DNA of 64,000 nt from Pseudobacter sp. (GTDB taxonomy: Bacteria; Bacteroidota; Bacteroidia; Chitinophagales; Chitinophagaceae), in assembly GCA_017849455.1 (NCBI GenBank), contig JAFIGX010000003.1, forward strand, positions 310,001 through 374,000, given 5' to 3'. Positions 61,054 through 64,000 of this stretch are shown in pieces (the stretch's first letter is position 1; every line of letters begins with the position of its first letter). The translations under genes and the position numbers were made by a program. The notes under the pieces are model-generated. The model did not search any database and was not told the DNA's origin. It saw only the letters and a program-made list of their open reading frames with translations.

Positions 61054-62607
61054 ATGAGGGCCAACCCGTTTACAGATGCTTTATTTCAGCTTGTGCGGTC
61101 TTTGGAGAAATCGGAAAAAAGGCATTTTAAATTGTATATCACCCGGAGTTCTGCGAAAGAGGACCTGAAGATCATTCAACTCTTCGATGCCCTGGACAAA
61201 TTGCCCGAATACGATGAAAAGGTGCTGCTCAAAAAGCTTTCGCCTATTACCAAACCGCAGTTAGCCAACCTGAAGACCCATCTTTACAAACAGTTGTTAG
61301 CAGGATTGCGCCTGCTGAAAACAGCCGAGAATATCGATCTCCAACTGAGCGAGCAGTTAGACTATGCCCGTGTTTTGTATAATAAGGGATTGAAGCTACA
61401 GGCGCTCAAGATCCTGGAAAAGGCCAAGGAATTTGCCAAGGCCAATCACAAATACAATTACCTGGCACAGGTGATCTCCCTCGAAAAAAAGATCGAAACG
61501 CTGCATATCACCCGCAGTTCACAGGAGAAAACCGATTTGCTGGCTGCCGAAGCGCTCGAGATCAGCGGGCATATCGACAGCGTGGTAAAGTTGAGCAACC
61601 TGGCATTACTGTTATATCGCTGGTTCATCCGCAATGGGCATTCCCGTAATGAACAGGATGAGAAAGATATCCGCGAATTCTTCCGGCAAAACCTTCCGGC
61701 CAATGCGCATTCCGTTACGGATTGGTATGAGCGGCTGTACCTCTATCAGAGCTATTGCTGGTATGCTTTTATCCGCCAGGATTTCCTGATGTATTACCGG
61801 TACAGCCGGAAATGGATCGATCTTTACGAAGAGCAACCATTGATGATTTCCGTAGAGCCCGGGCATTATGTAAAGGGTATGCACAACCTGCTCAATGCGC
61901 ATTTCGATCTCCGCAATTACCGTGAATTCGACATCACGCTGAAAAAGTTCGAAGCTTATGCACAGTCGGACCTTTCGAAGCAGGGTGAGAATTTCCGTGC
62001 CCATACTTTTATTTATATCAACAGCGCCAGGATCAACCAGCACCTGATGACCGGTACGTTCAAAGAAGGGCTTACCCTGGTGCCGCAGGTGGAAGAGGAA
62101 TTGAAACAATATGCGCTGTACGTGGATACCCACCGCATCCTCGTATTCAATTATAAATTCGCCACGCTTTACTTCGGCGCCGGCGATTATTCTACCTCCA
62201 TCGATTACCTGCAAAAGATCATGAACGTGGCCGTGGCCGATCTCCGCGTCGATCTGCAATGTTATGCCCGCCTGCTCCACCTCATGGCGCATTATGAGCT
62301 GGGCAATTACGAACTGATGGAATCCCTCAGCAAATCCGTGTACCGCTTCATGGCCAAAATGAAAAACCTCACGGTAGTGGAAGAAGAAATGTTCCGCTTC
62401 CTTCGCCAGTCATTCGATCCCAGGAAGCTCAAACCAGAGCTCGAGAAACTCTTAAATAAGATCAAGCACCTGGAAAAGAACCGTTTCGAGACAAGGGCAT
62501 TTGCCTATTTGGATGTGATATCATGGGTAGAGAGTAAGGTGTATGGGAAGCCGATGGGGCAGGTGGTGTATGGGAAGTATGAGGAGAGTAAGAGGAGGAT
62601 TGGGTAA
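61054..62607 (+). CDS. Helical-repeat (TPR-like) protein of unknown function
   Basis: Protein of 517 residues, almost all alpha-helical, with no signal peptide or membrane helix. It starts ANPFTDALFQLVRSLEKSEKRHFKLYI, a conserved opening among Bacteroidota proteins of unknown role, and continues with helix pairs resembling TPRs (for example LDYARVLYNKGLKLQALKILEKAKEFAK at about 110-137 and FATLYFGAGDYSTSIDYLQKIM at about 370-391). It is probably a scaffold or regulatory adaptor. A purine-rich GAGGAG lies 12 bp before the ATG, an unusually good ribosome site for this genome. Confidence 0.82.
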   Translation: MRANPFTDALFQLVRSLEKSEKRHFKLYITRSSAKEDLKIIQLFDALDKLPEYDEKVLLKKLSPITKPQLANLKTHLYKQLLAGLRLLKTAENIDLQLSEQLDYARVLYNKGLKLQALKILEKAKEFAKANHKYNYLAQVISLEKKIETLHITRSSQEKTDLLAAEALEISGHIDSVVKLSNLALLLYRWFIRNGHSRNEQDEKDIREFFRQNLPANAHSVTDWYERLYLYQSYCWYAFIRQDFLMYYRYSRKWIDLYEEQPLMISVEPGHYVKGMHNLLNAHFDLRNYREFDITLKKFEAYAQSDLSKQGENFRAHTFIYINSARINQHLMTGTFKEGLTLVPQVEEELKQYALYVDTHRILVFNYKFATLYFGAGDYSTSIDYLQKIMNVAVADLRVDLQCYARLLHLMAHYELGNYELMESLSKSVYRFMAKMKNLTVVEEEMFRFLRQSFDPRKLKPELEKLLNKIKHLEKNRFETRAFAYLDVISWVESKVYGKPMGQVVYGKYEESKRRIG

Positions 62608-62612
62608 GACGT

Positions 62613-62897
62613 TTAGCCCAAATCCGATTTTTGGCCCTCCAATAAAAACCCTTCGACCAACCTCCCCGGCAACAGCCCCTCCCAACGCCTTATCACCGGT
62701 TCTTCCAGCGCTTTTTCCCGGTATTCATCCGGGGAAAGAATGGGCACTCCATGAATGATCGGGTAATACCTTTTGCAATGGTGGCAAGTCAGTATTCCTT
62801 CAATGATATCGCCATCCGTGTTAGTGGTAATCGTTTTCAGTGCCAGGTCCTGCTTGTCCATCGGGCAGGCGAGCTTCTGAACAAATGATGCTTTCAT
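62613..62897 (-). CDS. Trm112-like zinc-ribbon protein
   Basis: Protein of 94 residues. The first half is LACPMDKQDLALKTI and LTCHHCKRYYPIIHGVPILSPDEYR, the Trm112/YcaR pattern. The first Cys pair is incomplete (CPMD in place of CPxC), while the second, CHHC, is intact. Trm112 proteins activate SAM methyltransferases, and small bacterial homologues often work alone. It overlaps thiE by 4 bp and is the last gene of that operon. Confidence 0.85.
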   Translation of the reverse strand: MKASFVQKLACPMDKQDLALKTITTNTDGDIIEGILTCHHCKRYYPIIHGVPILSPDEYREKALEEPVIRRWEGLLPGRLVEGFLLEGQKSDLG

Positions 62898-63532
62898 ACA
62901 TTACGATTTTTTATTCGGAGCAATTCGTTTTTGTATAATGCGGTGGCAGCCTCCGGGTCTTGTGATTCCATGATCCCCGAGATCACTGCCACGCCATCCA
63001 ACCCTGTTCCGGCCAGGCTGGCCATGTTCGATGGAGTAATGCCTCCTGACACAAATAATGGAATATTTGTCATAGCCCTTACCCTGGCCACTGTTTCCGG
63101 CCTCACCAACTCGCAGCTATTTGCAGACTTCGAAGGGAACATGGCGCAGAAGGAGACATAGTCTATTCCGTGACCAATGGCCCGGTTGATACTGTTCAAA
63201 TCGTTACCACCTGTAATGCCTGCAATGAATGGACGGTCAATCTTTTTCCTGATCTCTTGCAGATTGGAGGGTGGTTCGTCGAAATGGACACCATCCAGCA
63301 TCGTTTTGATCAGCAATTCCCAGTTCCGGTTGATCAATACCGGTATATCATGCTTGTGAGCCAGATCACATATATCTTTTATGATGCTGATCTTATCCTG
63401 CCCAGGCTGCCAGTGGTCCCATATCTGGATGATGTCTACTCCACCCAGGATGGCCTTCCCCACTTTCGTCAACAACAATTCCTTGGGAATCGAAGGATCA
63501 ATTACCAGGTATACGCCACCACTTATTTTCAT
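62894..63532 (-). CDS. thiE: Thiamine-phosphate synthase (ThiE/TenI family)
   Basis: TIM-barrel protein of 212 residues. The pyrophosphate and product sites fit the family: GVDIIQIWDHWQ (about 32-43), VLINRNWELLIKTMLDGVHFDE (about 79-100), YVSFCAMFPSKS (about 143-154), PLFVSGGITPSNM (about 171-183) and GVAVISGIM (about 193-201). ThiE joins the thiazole and pyrimidine phosphates to give thiamine monophosphate. The protein is more divergent than the usual ThiE in its HxxxxD substrate motif, so TenI-like activity cannot be excluded. It overlaps the AIR-synthase-like gene by 4 bp upstream and Trm112 by 4 bp downstream. Confidence 0.83.
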   Translation of the reverse strand: MKISGGVYLVIDPSIPKELLLTKVGKAILGGVDIIQIWDHWQPGQDKISIIKDICDLAHKHDIPVLINRNWELLIKTMLDGVHFDEPPSNLQEIRKKIDRPFIAGITGGNDLNSINRAIGHGIDYVSFCAMFPSKSANSCELVRPETVARVRAMTNIPLFVSGGITPSNMASLAGTGLDGVAVISGIMESQDPEAATALYKNELLRIKNRNV

Positions 63533-64000
63533 GTCAGCCCTTTTTTATAAGCACCAAAAAAAGCCTGCCAGTATGGATCAGTTCCGGGATGCTCCAGGTT
63601 TATTGTTTTTCCCTGTTCATGGATGATGATCCCCTGTTCTTTCTCACGTACCTCACCAACAACAGTGGCTTTTATCTGTGCTTCGGCCAATCGTTGTAAC
63701 ACGATCTTTGCTTTATCTTTTATTACCGTGATGATCATGGAACCTGCTCCCACACAAAACAGCGGGTCGATGCCAAAAAGCGCACATACCATTTGCTGGG
63801 CATGGCCTACCGGTAAGCTGTCGTGATCGATCCAGGCGCCGCATCCGGCTGCTGTGGCCAGCTCATAAATTGCGCCGAGCACACCGCCTTCCGTAACATC
63901 ATGCATGGCAGTCACCGCTTTTTCTTCATTGTTGTTCCCAACAGCCTGCAGGGCTGCCTGGAGGGAGCTCGTTTCATAGAACAGGTCACAAGCCCGTTCA
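63529..64000 (-). CDS. AIR synthase-related protein (PurM/HypE/ThiL superfamily), C-terminal part, truncated by window end
   Basis: The frame enters from the right edge and ends at 63529. The visible 157 residues include ERACDLFYETSSLQ, then TAMHDVTEGGVLGAIYELATAAGCGAWIDHDSLPVG, which is the C-terminal domain block of PurM/HypE-like ATP-binding proteins. Which member it is (ThiL-like kinase or HypE-like dehydratase) cannot be settled without the N-terminal half. Because it is the upstream gene of a thiE operon with 4-bp overlap, a role tied to thiamine monophosphate is a fair guess. An internal ATG at 63915 is not the start. Confidence 0.85.
   Translation of the reverse strand, partial: ERACDLFYETSSLQAALQAVGNNNEEKAVTAMHDVTEGGVLGAIYELATAAGCGAWIDHDSLPVGHAQQMVCALFGIDPLFCVGAGSMIITVIKDKAKIVLQRLAEAQIKATVVGEVREKEQGIIIHEQGKTINLEHPGTDPYWQAFFGAYKKGLT

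Noticed and set aside
1..64000. tRNA, rRNA, CRISPR array, insertion sequence or prophage
   Set aside because: No cloverleaf, repeat-spacer pattern, transposase, integrase or phage gene was seen on reading; a tRNAscan or ISfinder run could still find a short missed element.

Overview
The window reads as chromosomal DNA of a Bacteroidota bacterium, most likely from the Chitinophagaceae or a close relative. The evidence is two SusC/SusD pairs, an ECF sigma/FecR pair feeding a SusC with an STN domain, a DUF3127 protein, a TMEM260-like (DUF2723) membrane protein, a Bacteroidota-style LspA, and weak or absent Shine-Dalgarno sequences. I see no rRNA, tRNA, CRISPR array, insertion sequence or phage gene. 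Coding density is high and GC content is moderate. One gene, the DUF1016 nuclease at 49.4-50.5 kb, is visibly more AT-rich than its surroundings.

Layout. 0-6.6 kb: a hybrid histidine kinase, an ABC exporter with an odd His/Lys-rich loop, a small secreted protein and an HtrA-type protease. 6.6-17.9 kb: ten tightly packed minus-strand genes that look like one biosynthetic operon (RGP-like glycosyltransferase/mutase, Lgt-like membrane protein, UbiA prenyltransferase, divergent PLP enzyme, fatty acid desaturase, processive GT2, geranylgeranyl-reductase-like flavoprotein, GDP-mannose 3,5-epimerase-like enzyme, NodU/CmcH carbamoyltransferase, GT-A glycosyltransferase). It ends at a strong hairpin terminator. 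18.3-23.4 kb: a divergent ABC exporter plus glycosyltransferase, and a convergent MFS transporter plus glycosyltransferase. Together these suggest production and export of a carbamoylated, glycosylated, isoprenoid- or lipid-linked molecule. This is the best candidate in the window for an undescribed system.

23.5-28.8 kb: lspA, a FtsX/MacB-type permease, and a four-gene overlapping operon led by an AfsA-like hotdog protein (the family that makes gamma-butyrolactone signals), followed by an amidohydrolase-like protein, a PlsC-like acyltransferase and an SDR-like protein lacking the usual catalytic Tyr. This may be a second small-molecule or lipid pathway.

28.8-38.5 kb: ECF sigma, FecR, STN-SusC, SusD and a secreted metzincin-like metalloprotease, a regulated nutrient-uptake locus. 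38.5-49.3 kb: a divergent DeoR regulator controls SusC, SusD, GH20 hexosaminidase, RidA, a PfkB kinase and an M19 dipeptidase. This looks like an amino-sugar or peptidoglycan-fragment utilisation locus with an array of TTTGC-type repeats in its control region.

49.4-64 kb: mixed genes. These are a DUF1016 nuclease, an outer membrane beta-barrel receptor, DUF3127, Lrp/AsnC with an EamA exporter, DinB, a nucleoid-associated protein, a cyclophilin, the TMEM260-like protein, a possible small RNA with three internal repeats, a helical-repeat protein, and a Trm112-like/ThiE/AIR-synthase-like operon that runs off the right end.
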